Source of the DNA: Candidatus Thorarchaeota archaeon MP8T_1
GTDB lineage: Archaea > Asgardarchaeota > Thorarchaeia > Thorarchaeales > Thorarchaeaceae
Direction of reading: 5' to 3'
Assembly: GCA_002825465.1 (NCBI GenBank)
Contig: PJER01000002.1
Coordinates: 124,001-188,000, forward strand
Length of the DNA stretch: 64,000 nucleotides
Shown here one piece after another: positions 43,987 to 52,913 of this stretch. Position numbers and translations under genes: made by a program. Each line of letters opens with the position of its first letter. Positions within the stretch are counted from its first letter, which is position 1. Under the pieces are notes generated by a model. The model searched no databases and was not told the origin of the DNA. It was given only the letters and a program-made list of their open reading frames with translations.

Positions 43987-44039
43987 AAAAGGAAAAGTAT
44001 TGGAGGACTGTTGCCGCAAGCAACCGGTCTCCTCCTTTT
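43987..44039 (+). promoter_or_regulatory. Strong hairpin after selD: candidate SECIS element or terminator
   Basis: GGAGGA (44002-44007) pairs with TCCTCC (44030-44035), an asymmetric internal loop of 2 against 5 bases follows, then GTTGC/GCAAC (44010-44014, 44020-44024) around a CGCAA loop. Outer AAAAGGA (43987-43993) can pair with TCCTTTT (44033-44039) as an alternative. It starts 14 bases after the selD stop, where archaeal SECIS elements lie. It has no clear GAA/A motif on the expected side, and the trailing TTTT also suits a terminator for two convergent genes. Confidence 0.45.
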
Positions 44040-44202
44040 AATCTAATAAATGATATAATTTGTCAATTAATTTGTCAATACCTTTGATAGCTTTGACATC
44101 CCATTCTGGATCAATGAATTTTCGAAGCTCGGTTATTTCCTGGTCTTCAACATCATGGAAAAGCCAGAAATCTTCTTTTGGTATTTCATGAATTTCTGAC
44201 AA
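44038..44202 (-). CDS. Small acidic protein, function unknown
   Basis: 54 residues, coding-like composition: SEIHEIPKEDFWLFHDVEDQ, then TELRKFIDPEWDVKAIKGIDK and a C-terminal helix LIDKLYHLLD. AGGAG lies eight bases before TTG 44202; an ATG at 44208 is in frame but only two bases from the same ribosome site. A TATATATC box is about 50 bases upstream on the same strand. It converges with selD and is divergent from the GTPase at 44383. I do not recognise it. Confidence 0.5.
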   Translation of the reverse strand: MSEIHEIPKEDFWLFHDVEDQEITELRKFIDPEWDVKAIKGIDKLIDKLYHLLD

Positions 44203-44382
44203 AATCATCGCTCCTGAGCGAACTCATGTAAATAATACGGCAAATGTCGATATATACCCTTCGATTATGGTAGCGCCAATTAAATGTGTACATTATTGGA
44301 CGATGAATAAATGACGACAAACCATTTAACGCACATTCATTATGAGAAACGCAGCTAAAGCAATAGATTCGGGTGTTGAGGA

Positions 44383-45084
44383 ATGAAGATTGTTGTAACA
44401 GGTCCCTACAAAGCTGGGAAAAGTCAGATAATCAATCACATCACAAATGGTGCATGCATCAATATTGAACGTCGTGGTACTACTATTGCAATGGACCATG
44501 GCCTGGCAAATGTGGATGGGATGAATGTATTCATGTTTGGTACACCAGGACTTCTTAGGTTCAGGACAATGCGCAAGATTCTCAGTGAAGGTGCAGATGG
44601 AATTATATTCGTTGTAGATTCAGTCGACCCCGAAGCGGACAAACGTGCAAAATTATTCTTCCGTGAAATAGCATTCTTCTTACCCGGTGTTCCCTGTGTT
44701 GTTGCAGCCAATAAACAGGATGACCCGAATTCTCGTCCTGTTGACCAATTGAGAAAGAATCTTAGATTTCTTGCTGGATTACCTGTATTCCCTGTTTCTG
44801 CCAAAACTGGTGAGAACGTAGACAGTATGCTTCGAACTTTGCTTTATCTTGTGATGATGCAATGGAGTTCGGTCTTCACTAAATTTGCGGAATTCAATGG
44901 TAAGAAAGATGGTCTCAGTCGTTTGATGAAGGATCTTAATCTTGAACGTGAACAGGCCGTTGGATATCTACGTCGATTTGAATTGAGGAAATTGTTAGAG
45001 GTCCAAGTTGGAGACGAGCAATTTGTTGTTAAAGATGCTGTCCGTGCCCTCTTGGAAAATCCAGTGACCGTTATGCGCCGGTGA
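44383..45084 (+). CDS. SRbeta/Gtr-like small GTPase with C-terminal winged helix
   Basis: 233 residues. G domain: G1 GPYKAGKS (7-14), double Thr RGTTIAMD in switch I, G3 written FGTPGLLRFR (52-61) as in the COG2229 group where the usual D is absent, G4 NKQD (110-113), G5 SAKTG. Residues about 170-233 form a helical, winged-helix-like module (GLSRLMKDLNLEREQAVGYLRRFELRKLLEVQVGDEQF). Such GTPases are numerous in Asgard genomes. A TPR protein follows 65 bases downstream and may be its partner. Confidence 0.83.
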   Translation: MKIVVTGPYKAGKSQIINHITNGACINIERRGTTIAMDHGLANVDGMNVFMFGTPGLLRFRTMRKILSEGADGIIFVVDSVDPEADKRAKLFFREIAFFLPGVPCVVAANKQDDPNSRPVDQLRKNLRFLAGLPVFPVSAKTGENVDSMLRTLLYLVMMQWSSVFTKFAEFNGKKDGLSRLMKDLNLEREQAVGYLRRFELRKLLEVQVGDEQFVVKDAVRALLENPVTVMRR

Positions 45085-45149
45085 GATGTTTCTTTAGAAA
45101 GAATCAAAAGCAACGTTGAAAGCATTGCAGACACTCCTAGGTGAGCCTA

Positions 45150-46013
45150 ATGACAGAAGAATTAGACCCTGAATTAGATGAATTAGATCCTGCCGAGTTA
45201 CTTGAAGAGGCAGAAGCTGCTTTGCAAGCTGGAGAAAAGGAAGAGGCTGCAAAGAAGTACAATGAAGTGGGAAATATCTACATGTCTGTTGCAGAATTTG
45301 AAGAGGCTCACAGATGTTTTGAAGAAGCACAAAAGATCTACAAGGAAATAAAGGATGAAACGGGTACCTGCGATACAACATACAATCTTGGTGTTGCTAG
45401 TATTAATCTTGAACGATGGGATGAAGCAGTCATTGCACTTGAGGAAGCAATGAAACTATTTGATAAAGCTAAGAATGATAGTGGTTCAGCTGATGCAGTT
45501 TATGGCCTTGCTCTTGCAAGTTTGGGGCAAGGAAGTTTTGATGATGCCATGGAGCACTTCAAGAAAGCTCAGAAGGCATACAAATCCCTTGATAATTCTC
45601 AAGGGATGGCTGTTGTTGCAATGGATATGGGTGCAGCGTATGTAGAGAAGGAAGATTGGGAATCAGCAAAAGCACAAATCAAGAAAGCTCTGAAAATGTA
45701 TGAGGATATTGACGACAAAGCCGGTATCGCTGATGCGCAGTCACTTCTTGGTGATATCTCCGAAACAAATGGTGATGAAAAGAGAGCCGCAGAAATGTTT
45801 GTGGAAGCTTCAAAGAACTACTTTGACGCAGGCATATTTGATATCTCCAGAGAGGTCCTTGATAGAGCTGAGCAAAAGATGTGGGATATCCCGAAAGCGA
45901 CACGTCGACGTTTACGCCGTTTAATTGATGACCTTCGCGACGCACTACCAGAGGAAGAAGAAGTTAGCGAAGACGATGATGACGATTTTGATGAATTTGA
46001 GTTCGATGAATAA
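45150..46013 (+). CDS. TPR-repeat protein with acidic tail
   Basis: About 287 residues. Five to six TPR units are clear (AEAALQAGEKEEAAKKYNEVGNIYMSV; CDTTYNLGVASINLERWDEAVIALEEAMKLF; AVYGLALASLGQGSFDDAMEHFKKAQKAY; AVVAMDMGAAYVEKEDWESAKAQIKKALKMY; AQSLLGDISETNGDEKRAAEMF), the kind that binds peptides or protein partners. The ends are strongly acidic, EELDPELDELDP at the start and EDDDDDFDEFEFDE at the end. ATG 45150 follows AGGTGAG; GTG 45141 lies inside that site and is unlikely. Near the GTPase at 44383. Confidence 0.85.
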   Translation: MTEELDPELDELDPAELLEEAEAALQAGEKEEAAKKYNEVGNIYMSVAEFEEAHRCFEEAQKIYKEIKDETGTCDTTYNLGVASINLERWDEAVIALEEAMKLFDKAKNDSGSADAVYGLALASLGQGSFDDAMEHFKKAQKAYKSLDNSQGMAVVAMDMGAAYVEKEDWESAKAQIKKALKMYEDIDDKAGIADAQSLLGDISETNGDEKRAAEMFVEASKNYFDAGIFDISREVLDRAEQKMWDIPKATRRRLRRLIDDLRDALPEEEEVSEDDDDDFDEFEFDE

Positions 46014-46136
46014 ACAAGACATCACAGCTTCCATTTAATGTGACTCGTACCTTTACGAACTTGTTACCTTTCAACGGGAAAACTCTATTTACTATAATTC
46101 CTAGGTCGGAGTATCTTCCAATGGAGTGAACTTCAG

Positions 46137-49100
46137 GTGAGTTATCAGAATAGAAAGATCTTACCAATCACGATCCTAGTTTTATTACTGGGTCCTTTTT
46201 TTGTCCCATTATTTTCTAGTCCAATATTATCACGTTCTCCGATAGTCCAATTCACTCCTAGTTCTAGTTCAAGTCAGGTTCCTCTTCGAAGGCTAACTCT
46301 TGTATCTCAGAATCCAAATTCCTACATTGATGATTTTGCATATATGGCTGCAATCCCCTCATCAGTATTTGTTCACAATGATACTCAATACATCTCTCCT
46401 CTCATCTATACCTCTGGTTCTGAAAGTGAGCAGTGGTTATTGGAAGACTGGGTTGAGTACGCATCTGTTGATGGTGGATTATCTCAGGTCATGACAATCG
46501 GTGATTATGCAGATAGTACACTTACTAATCTTCAGTACGAATTAGGAGCTAAGATCTATCCACGAATCAACGGTATAAGTTCTGCAGATATTGCTTCAAC
46601 AATTGCAGTTTCAGAATGGAGGTCTAGTAACACAGCTATCATTGCACTTGCAAGAGATTCATTTGTGACACCATCTCCAATTTCTGGTAGCGCAACTCAC
46701 TCCTTTCAAAATCAAGCAACACAGACATCAGAGTTTGGTGCAAGTGTTACTGGAAGTGCAGCTCCTACAAGCATAACGTTTACACCTCCGTCTTGGGCAG
46801 GTTGGCTTGAAGGTCGTTTTAATTGGAGCGATTCTGAGATATTCACTCATGAATTGATTGACCCCTCTGGAATAACTGTGGATTATTCAGTCTTTAGTCA
46901 AATGTACTTCTCTCGACATGTAGGATATGTTGAATCCCCTGTGCCACTGAATTTCTGGGTGCCTGTGACCAGCGATGGGGAATGGACTATGAACGTTACT
47001 CGTTACTCTTCTGGAACCACTCCCATGAATTGTCAAGTTGATTACCATCCCGGGTTCTCTCAGCAGGTCACAGTCCCTGGAAACGCGAAGTGGCTTAACG
47101 TGTCTATAGACTGGGATAATGCCGCAACTGACCTTAATCTTGCTCTCATTGATCCGACCGGTCGACTTGCAATGTGGTCTCCTGAAGGTAGTATTCTATC
47201 AAATCCGGGTCAAGAATCTATTAGACTGCCTTATCCGATGGAGGGTGAATGGACAATTGTGGCTGCATGGAACGATGCTACTACTGAACAAAATGGCGTT
47301 GATTTAAGATGGGAAATATCTCAATTGCCCCACGATCTTCAAGCCTACCTAGAATCTGCAGCGAATGCTGCTGTTCTTGCTTCTCAGATGAATGTTCCAT
47401 TACTGTATGTTGACGTAAATCAAATACCGGTGGCAACTGAATGGGCCTTATCACATCTTGGAGTAACTTCAGTTATCCTTGTAGATCCACTTAACATTCA
47501 ACTTGTTGAACTAATTTCTGATTTATCAGCTCTTGTAAGCGTTACAAATTTGAATTCATACAGTTTAGTATCGACTAATATCATCACATTGTCAGAAAAG
47601 CCTGATATTGTTGTAAGTCTCCCAACTGGAGATGGCATGGAATTCTTCGGACCTGCAGCTTATTCAGCTGCAGTTCATGGAGCTCCAATTTTCTCATTAT
47701 GTGGAGATGACAATAGTTTGACAACAAGAGCTCAAGGAACATGGGCTCCTTATTTGATAGGTCCTGAAATTGATAATGTCTATGTGGTAAATAAATATGA
47801 GAACCGCGCTGAAAATGGGTGGTATGATGAACGAATACCTAACAAATTCTCTATGATGAAATCCGTGGACGATTTTGAGGGTTTCTTGACAGATCGCGGT
47901 GCATTCAACGCAACTATGCCTCAGCCTGTAGTAGTCGTTTCACCAGTCTCTCTATTACCGATTAGTTTCGATCGTTCTTTACAAAGCGACTTTCAACCTG
48001 GAAGAATTCCTGCGCTGACTACTGCTGATGCGTCAATATTGATTAACAGAGGTTTACTACACCGATATCTTTTCCTTACAGCTGATAATGCTGATACTTC
48101 TCTTGTTACTATGTATGCATATACTGATGGCGCTTCGATAGCAGATAATAATCTGAAAACATACGTTCTGGACCAGATAGAAAATACTACAGATCCCTTA
48201 GAATCAGCAGGGTTTCAAACAGACCTGCAAGTAGGTGTGAATGAGGTCTTTACTGGTTTACAATCACAAGTCGCAATGTGGACAATTAGTACACATGGTA
48301 CTCTCACCCTCTTACCCAGAGATCCACCGGATCGCCCCTTTGGTGAAGGTTACATCTCATTGAGAAATGCTCAGAGTCCCTATGGTTTTGAAGATAGTCT
48401 GGCTGTTCGTGAGAGTCCTTCTGACCCAGATCGGCTAGTCAATCCAGTTGCTTTCACAAATGAAGCGGCTAATCATATCATTAGGTCAACTAGTGAAATA
48501 GAGGCTTCCATTGAAAATATTGGTTCTCCCATTGTAATTCTAACAGCTTGCCTACTGGGTGGCACTCGTATGCCACTAATGCTAATGGAGCATGGTGCAG
48601 TTGCTGTTACTGCCTCTCCTCGTACTGTCTATTTCCTACCTGCGGGACATCTATCAGTTATTCTTGCTCAAGGATTGAGTGAAGGTGATACTATTGGAGA
48701 TGCCCTCTCGACGGGCCTTTCACTAACATCATCTGATTATGCAAATCCTCTTGTTAGTAGAGATCCTAGAGATTATGCAAACCAACAAATTCTCTTTGGA
48801 GACCCCTCTATTCGATTATATGAGCCAACAACATCGCCTCATATCGCTTCAATCGATTCTGATTCTGAAAACTTTGGAACACACTTGCCTGGTAGGGGCG
48901 TTCCCTCTATAGCTGCATTAGGAGATTCATCATATCTTCCTGATGCAATTTCTATGGTGACTACCGATTTCGATTATTATGAATCTACGAATTTCACGCA
49001 ATTCTTAGACTTACTATCTCTTCGAGATACTGTAATTATTGAACCAAATACATTTCCGGTGTTTATTAATAACCTCTCTCTACAATCCTCGGTAATTCAC

Positions 49101-49973
49101 GATTTCGTGACAGATGGTGGAGTTCTTGCTATATTAGGTGTGTCCGAGGTTCCCGGTTGGAACCTTGAGTGGTTTCCATGGCCTATTTCAATAGATGATT
49201 CAGGATCTGGCACATCAATATCCAATGTTGATCCGAACCATCCCCTCCTCACCTCTCCGAATACAATTGACACATCCATGAATTATTCAGGATATTTCGA
49301 CACTCTCTGGGAGAATTTCTCAGTTCTAGCAACTGATGGAGTGAATCCTGTGATTGTTACTAGTTCTATAGGTTCTGGAAAACTACTACTGACAACAACA
49401 AGTCCTGATGGTGTAACACGAGATCAATTTGTAGAGAATATTCTCTATTGGGGCTCAACATCTTCAATTTTAGTAAAATCCATCTCTTTGAGTCAGTTTA
49501 TTATCTGGGCAAATGACCAAGTAATCATTACAATAGAATTAGCTGATTTGATTGGAAATGATATTAGCGCTGCAGATTTGAGCATGTGGCTAAATGAAAC
49601 AGAAGCTACGGTAGTTGAGGTTGGTTCAGGTGTATATACAGTTACACTCACTGGTGAATATACGAGTACACACCAAGGTTTGTTTGATGCTAAGCTATCT
49701 GCAAGTAAGATTGGATATGACACACTGACAATTGTTTTTGATGATTTTCTCTTTATCCGTCCATTCCCCTGGCTGACAATTGGACTCTTTGGCGGTGGTC
49801 TGATTGCAATTGTGGGAGCCTATGTATACCTTAGGAAACGACGAGGTGATTCTTTCACCTATAAACGTGACAAGAGTTCTCAATCAAAATCAAGAGAAAA
49901 AAGCAAGGAAGAGAAGCAAAAACAGCGCGAGGAAGACGGAAAATTCGACCCTAAAGAGTTCTTTGGAGTATAA
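46137..49973 (+). CDS. Large secreted gingipain-like (clan CD) protein, membrane-anchored
   Basis: 1278 residues: signal peptide (about 1-32), a long N-terminal part with two PPC-like beta domains (about 215-300 and 310-395), a C25/caspase-like region, a sugar-binding-like segment, a TM helix near 1211-1232 and a basic cytoplasmic tail of 46 residues. The candidate dyad is His720 in ISTHG and Cys805 in LTACLLGG, followed by GAVAVTASPRTVYFLPAG and the family closing ILFGDPSIRLYEP. H and C are 85 residues apart, more than in gingipains. GTG start with GGAG ten bases upstream. Probably processes surface proteins; target unknown. Confidence 0.8.
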   Translation: MSYQNRKILPITILVLLLGPFFVPLFSSPILSRSPIVQFTPSSSSSQVPLRRLTLVSQNPNSYIDDFAYMAAIPSSVFVHNDTQYISPLIYTSGSESEQWLLEDWVEYASVDGGLSQVMTIGDYADSTLTNLQYELGAKIYPRINGISSADIASTIAVSEWRSSNTAIIALARDSFVTPSPISGSATHSFQNQATQTSEFGASVTGSAAPTSITFTPPSWAGWLEGRFNWSDSEIFTHELIDPSGITVDYSVFSQMYFSRHVGYVESPVPLNFWVPVTSDGEWTMNVTRYSSGTTPMNCQVDYHPGFSQQVTVPGNAKWLNVSIDWDNAATDLNLALIDPTGRLAMWSPEGSILSNPGQESIRLPYPMEGEWTIVAAWNDATTEQNGVDLRWEISQLPHDLQAYLESAANAAVLASQMNVPLLYVDVNQIPVATEWALSHLGVTSVILVDPLNIQLVELISDLSALVSVTNLNSYSLVSTNIITLSEKPDIVVSLPTGDGMEFFGPAAYSAAVHGAPIFSLCGDDNSLTTRAQGTWAPYLIGPEIDNVYVVNKYENRAENGWYDERIPNKFSMMKSVDDFEGFLTDRGAFNATMPQPVVVVSPVSLLPISFDRSLQSDFQPGRIPALTTADASILINRGLLHRYLFLTADNADTSLVTMYAYTDGASIADNNLKTYVLDQIENTTDPLESAGFQTDLQVGVNEVFTGLQSQVAMWTISTHGTLTLLPRDPPDRPFGEGYISLRNAQSPYGFEDSLAVRESPSDPDRLVNPVAFTNEAANHIIRSTSEIEASIENIGSPIVILTACLLGGTRMPLMLMEHGAVAVTASPRTVYFLPAGHLSVILAQGLSEGDTIGDALSTGLSLTSSDYANPLVSRDPRDYANQQILFGDPSIRLYEPTTSPHIASIDSDSENFGTHLPGRGVPSIAALGDSSYLPDAISMVTTDFDYYESTNFTQFLDLLSLRDTVIIEPNTFPVFINNLSLQSSVIHDFVTDGGVLAILGVSEVPGWNLEWFPWPISIDDSGSGTSISNVDPNHPLLTSPNTIDTSMNYSGYFDTLWENFSVLATDGVNPVIVTSSIGSGKLLLTTTSPDGVTRDQFVENILYWGSTSSILVKSISLSQFIIWANDQVIITIELADLIGNDISAADLSMWLNETEATVVEVGSGVYTVTLTGEYTSTHQGLFDAKLSASKIGYDTLTIVFDDFLFIRPFPWLTIGLFGGGLIAIVGAYVYLRKRRGDSFTYKRDKSSQSKSREKSKEEKQKQREEDGKFDPKEFFGV

Positions 49974-50001
49974 TGCGCATTTTTCATACAATTGCGGTAA
50001 G

Positions 50002-50010
50002 GTTTTATAT
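50002..50010 (+). promoter_or_regulatory. TATA box for the Roadblock gene
   Basis: GTTTTATAT lies about 50 bases before ATG 50057, preceded by GGTAAG. A start near 50033 gives a short leader with CGAGGG as ribosome site. The spacing is right for a strong archaeal promoter. Confidence 0.55.
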
Positions 50011-50056
50011 TCCCACCACAGACTAACCCTTGTTCCGATTGGTCGAGGGTCTTAGT

Positions 50057-50419
50057 ATGTCTACTCGCGTTGATAGCATCAATAAAATCATCCGTGACTT
50101 TGAAACTGTTCCTGGTGTTGAAGGTGCAGCACTTGTTTCTCCTGATGGTCTCATGATTGCATCAGCACTTCCTGAGAGTGAACAAGAGAATGTTGCTGCT
50201 ATCAGTGCCGCAATCACCTCTCTTGGTGAAAAAGCAACAATGGAATTGGATCGTGGGAATCTACTAGAGATCTATGTCAAGGGGGACAAGGGATACACCC
50301 TCATCACATCCGTTGGAGATCGGGCTGTTTTCTTGGTTTTAGCAAAAGTCGATGCTCAGCTAGGATTGATTTTCATGGATATGAAACGAATGGCTGAGGC
50401 ACTCCTAGATATTCTATAG
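50057..50419 (+). CDS. Roadblock/LC7 domain protein (MglB-like)
   Basis: 120 residues, one domain. INKIIRDFETVPGVEGAALVSPDGLMIASALPE, ENVAAISAAITSLGEKATMEL, EIYVKGDKGYTLITSVGDRAVFLVLAKVDAQLGLIFMDMKRMAEAL (each is a family segment). Roadblock dimers bind small GTPases of the MglA and Rag types and control their cycle. A free-standing copy near four GTPase genes makes it a likely partner of the MglA-like GTPase at 57557. ATG 50057 has CGAGGG seven bases upstream. Confidence 0.93.
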   Translation: MSTRVDSINKIIRDFETVPGVEGAALVSPDGLMIASALPESEQENVAAISAAITSLGEKATMELDRGNLLEIYVKGDKGYTLITSVGDRAVFLVLAKVDAQLGLIFMDMKRMAEALLDIL

Positions 50420-50457
50420 TGGATTAGAAGATGTGATGATGACAGAGGTCTAGATTA

Positions 50458-51696
50458 CTACCCAATCCTCTTTACAATAACATCCACAATATGGCGTGCT
50501 ACCTCTCGTTTCGATGAAAGTGGGACCTTTTCGATAACTCCCTTTGGTCCTACTATTAGAACCTCATTAGTGTCCGACTCAAAGGCAGCTCCTTTCTTCT
50601 GTTCATCATTGGCGATAACTAGATTGCAAATTCCTGCATCAATCTTTTCTCTTGCTCGATTTTCAAGTTCTTTCTCGGATAGTCCAGACTCGACTTTGAA
50701 TCCAACAATGAAGAGATTTTTGAATTTCTTTCTTGCTTCTTCAATGATCTTCTTCGTTGGAACCAGTCTGATACTCAGATCTACAGATCCAGATCCGATT
50801 TTCCTGTCTTCTTTCTCCGAGGGCTCGTAGTCGAGGACTGCTGCCGAAGAGATGAAGACATCTGCTTTGAGAGTAGCTATATCTTCAAGAACAGCGTCCA
50901 ACATTTCTTGTGTGGTACTCACTCTCCTGACTTCTGCTTTGTCTGGTACGCTCTCTGAGATTGGCCCCGTGATTAGCGTGACAGTAGCTCCCCTTAGTAG
51001 AAGATCTTCTGCCAATGCTATTCCCATCTTGCCAGATGATGGATTTGACATGAACCAAACTCTGTCTATCCATCCCCTTGTTGGTCCAGCTGTGACAACA
51101 AACCGTTTTCCTTCAAGATCTTTTGGCCCCAATGTAGCCATGACATGATCAACTATGGTCTTAACTGATGGAATCTTAGCTTTTGCTTCTTCCATTCTGG
51201 GTTCTACAAACTCAATACCCATTGACTTGAGCTTCGCAATATTTTCTACTACAGCTGGGTGATCGTACATGGACTCGTGCATTGCAGGTACAATAACTAC
51301 TGGAATCTTTGCACCAATGGCTGATGATGCAGTTGTAGTGACAGGAGTATCATCGATACCATTTGCAATCTTTCCAATTGTGTTAGCTGTTGCTGGAGCT
51401 ATAAGCACAAGGTCAACGTGTCCCTTATGTTTTCCAGCTAGGGTGATATGTTCAATCTGACCAGTCAGTTCGGTGATAACAGGATTGCCTGTAGCCCATT
51501 CGAGTAGATGTGGGTGAACAATCTTCATTCCCGCCTTGCTCATGACTGTATGTACTTCTGCGCCATGACGCATGAGTTGTCTAGATAGTGCAACACATTC
51601 AACAGCGGCAACACTACCTGTGACACATAGTGCAATCTTCTTACCTTCAAGCACGTTGCTTAGACTTCCCTTGATTAGTTTGGATGTATGTTCCAT
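50458..51696 (-). CDS. coaBC: Bifunctional phosphopantothenoylcysteine decarboxylase / phosphopantothenate-cysteine ligase
   Basis: Two steps of coenzyme A synthesis. The N-terminal flavodoxin-like CoaC half has GSVAAVECVALSRQL, the PASANT-like LIAPATANTIGKIANGIDD and the catalytic His/Asn motif VPAMHESMY. The C-terminal CoaB half has RFVVTAGPTRGWIDRVWFMSNPSSGKMG, ISSAAVLDY and FKVES. 412 residues, normal. It converges with the Roadblock gene and is divergent from the unknown gene at 51968. Works with the downstream pantoate kinase group. Confidence 0.95.
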   Translation of the reverse strand: MEHTSKLIKGSLSNVLEGKKIALCVTGSVAAVECVALSRQLMRHGAEVHTVMSKAGMKIVHPHLLEWATGNPVITELTGQIEHITLAGKHKGHVDLVLIAPATANTIGKIANGIDDTPVTTTASSAIGAKIPVVIVPAMHESMYDHPAVVENIAKLKSMGIEFVEPRMEEAKAKIPSVKTIVDHVMATLGPKDLEGKRFVVTAGPTRGWIDRVWFMSNPSSGKMGIALAEDLLLRGATVTLITGPISESVPDKAEVRRVSTTQEMLDAVLEDIATLKADVFISSAAVLDYEPSEKEDRKIGSGSVDLSIRLVPTKKIIEEARKKFKNLFIVGFKVESGLSEKELENRAREKIDAGICNLVIANDEQKKGAAFESDTNEVLIVGPKGVIEKVPLSSKREVARHIVDVIVKRIG

Positions 51697-51967
51697 CGGG
51701 CAATCACCCCAAAATCATACTAGGATGATGAGTTACTACACCAAATTCCGAATAAGAGTTGTGGAAATACCCTCTCGAAACGTATCAAAATCGTAAAATC
51801 TTGCTTTATTCGCCCCGGACATTTCTCTGGGCAAAGAATATTAGTAGTAAAACGATTGAGCCATAGTGCAGATGACCACCATATTAGTGGATTGGCCGTC
51901 ACTGTGATGTGTGTAAGGTTAGGTACAAGACCTCATACATACACAAGCGGGAAAAGGTGCGGAACAC

Positions 51968-52804
51968 TTGGCTGACACTACTCGTGACTTGGAGGCTCTT
52001 CTCAGAGATCTCGATGCAGAGAAGAAGGCTCGATATCAGGCATACGACAGAGTAGTGTCTGCATTTGATACTCCAACCCAATCACTTTTTGTCACCGACA
52101 ACGATAATGAAGTTGATACCTTCATCCGCGATTTCAATGAATTCATGGTCTCCACAAAACGTATGGATGACCAACCTCCAGAATCCCCCTATCATGTTGT
52201 AAGAATTGGATACGATGGTGATATGTTGGATGACATGTTTCGCTTGATAGTATCAGATGAAGCGAAAAACTTCAACCCTGAAGAGGTTGATCCAAATACA
52301 CTTTATTCTAAACAGCAGATTTTCCAAGAACTTTACAAAGCTATAACGAGTAACAAGTTCATCATCTTCCATATTACTGAATTCCCACTTGCTTACTATT
52401 TTGAGACTGCTGTTGTCGTTGATGTACAAGAACTCTCAGATGTTATGGATCCCTCCGTTCACGATGAAACAATCAACAGGTATCTGAATGACTTGAGAAA
52501 ACTTGGTACTGAAGAGCATAGGAAGACCTATAGCTTCTTCTATCGTATCAGTACATCATTATTGATGGAACTCTCCAATGTCTTTCTTGTGGTGCCAACA
52601 GCAGGAATGAATAGACATCTTGTAGTTTCAAGTTGGCGAACACAGACACTTCTTCTTGGATTCAGTCCATTGACTTGGTCATCCGGTAGCTTCAATGTAT
52701 TCGACCTCAGTGGACGAGATATCGATGCTAGATGGGCATACCCTGCTCCTCCATCAACAGATCCCCGTGTTAAGCAGTATACTAGTCTTGTTCCTTTGAA
52801 ATAG
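51968..52804 (+). CDS. Conserved-looking protein of the CoA locus, function unknown
   Basis: 278 residues, soluble, no signal peptide. A helical leader (LEALLRDLDAEKKARYQAYDRVVSAFD) precedes an alpha/beta domain with HVVRIGYDGDMLDDMF, KFIIFHITEFPLAYYFETAVVVDVQELSD, and FYRISTSLLMELSNVFLVVPTAG. I do not recognise the family. TTG start with AGGTG ten bases upstream. It sits between coaBC and the pantoate kinase operon, separated from the latter by a palindrome, so a link to CoA synthesis is possible but not shown. Confidence 0.6.
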   Translation: MADTTRDLEALLRDLDAEKKARYQAYDRVVSAFDTPTQSLFVTDNDNEVDTFIRDFNEFMVSTKRMDDQPPESPYHVVRIGYDGDMLDDMFRLIVSDEAKNFNPEEVDPNTLYSKQQIFQELYKAITSNKFIIFHITEFPLAYYFETAVVVDVQELSDVMDPSVHDETINRYLNDLRKLGTEEHRKTYSFFYRISTSLLMELSNVFLVVPTAGMNRHLVVSSWRTQTLLLGFSPLTWSSGSFNVFDLSGRDIDARWAYPAPPSTDPRVKQYTSLVPLK

Positions 52805-52843
52805 ATACTAATCTTTTCGATAATCTCTTGACATAAGCTAAAT

Positions 52844-52861
52844 GTATATACATGTATATAC
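52844..52861. promoter_or_regulatory. Perfect 18-bp palindrome upstream of the pantoate kinase operon
   Basis: GTATATACATGTATATAC reads identically on both strands. It lies 53 bases before the operon start and about 26 bases before a second TATA-like TTTATA at 52887-52892. It may be a dimer operator, or two facing TATA boxes; both would affect the CoA genes. Confidence 0.5.
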
Positions 52862-52913
52862 TGATGGTAGGTTACATTAGATTACTTTATACATAGTTTA
52901 TTCGGGAACATTC

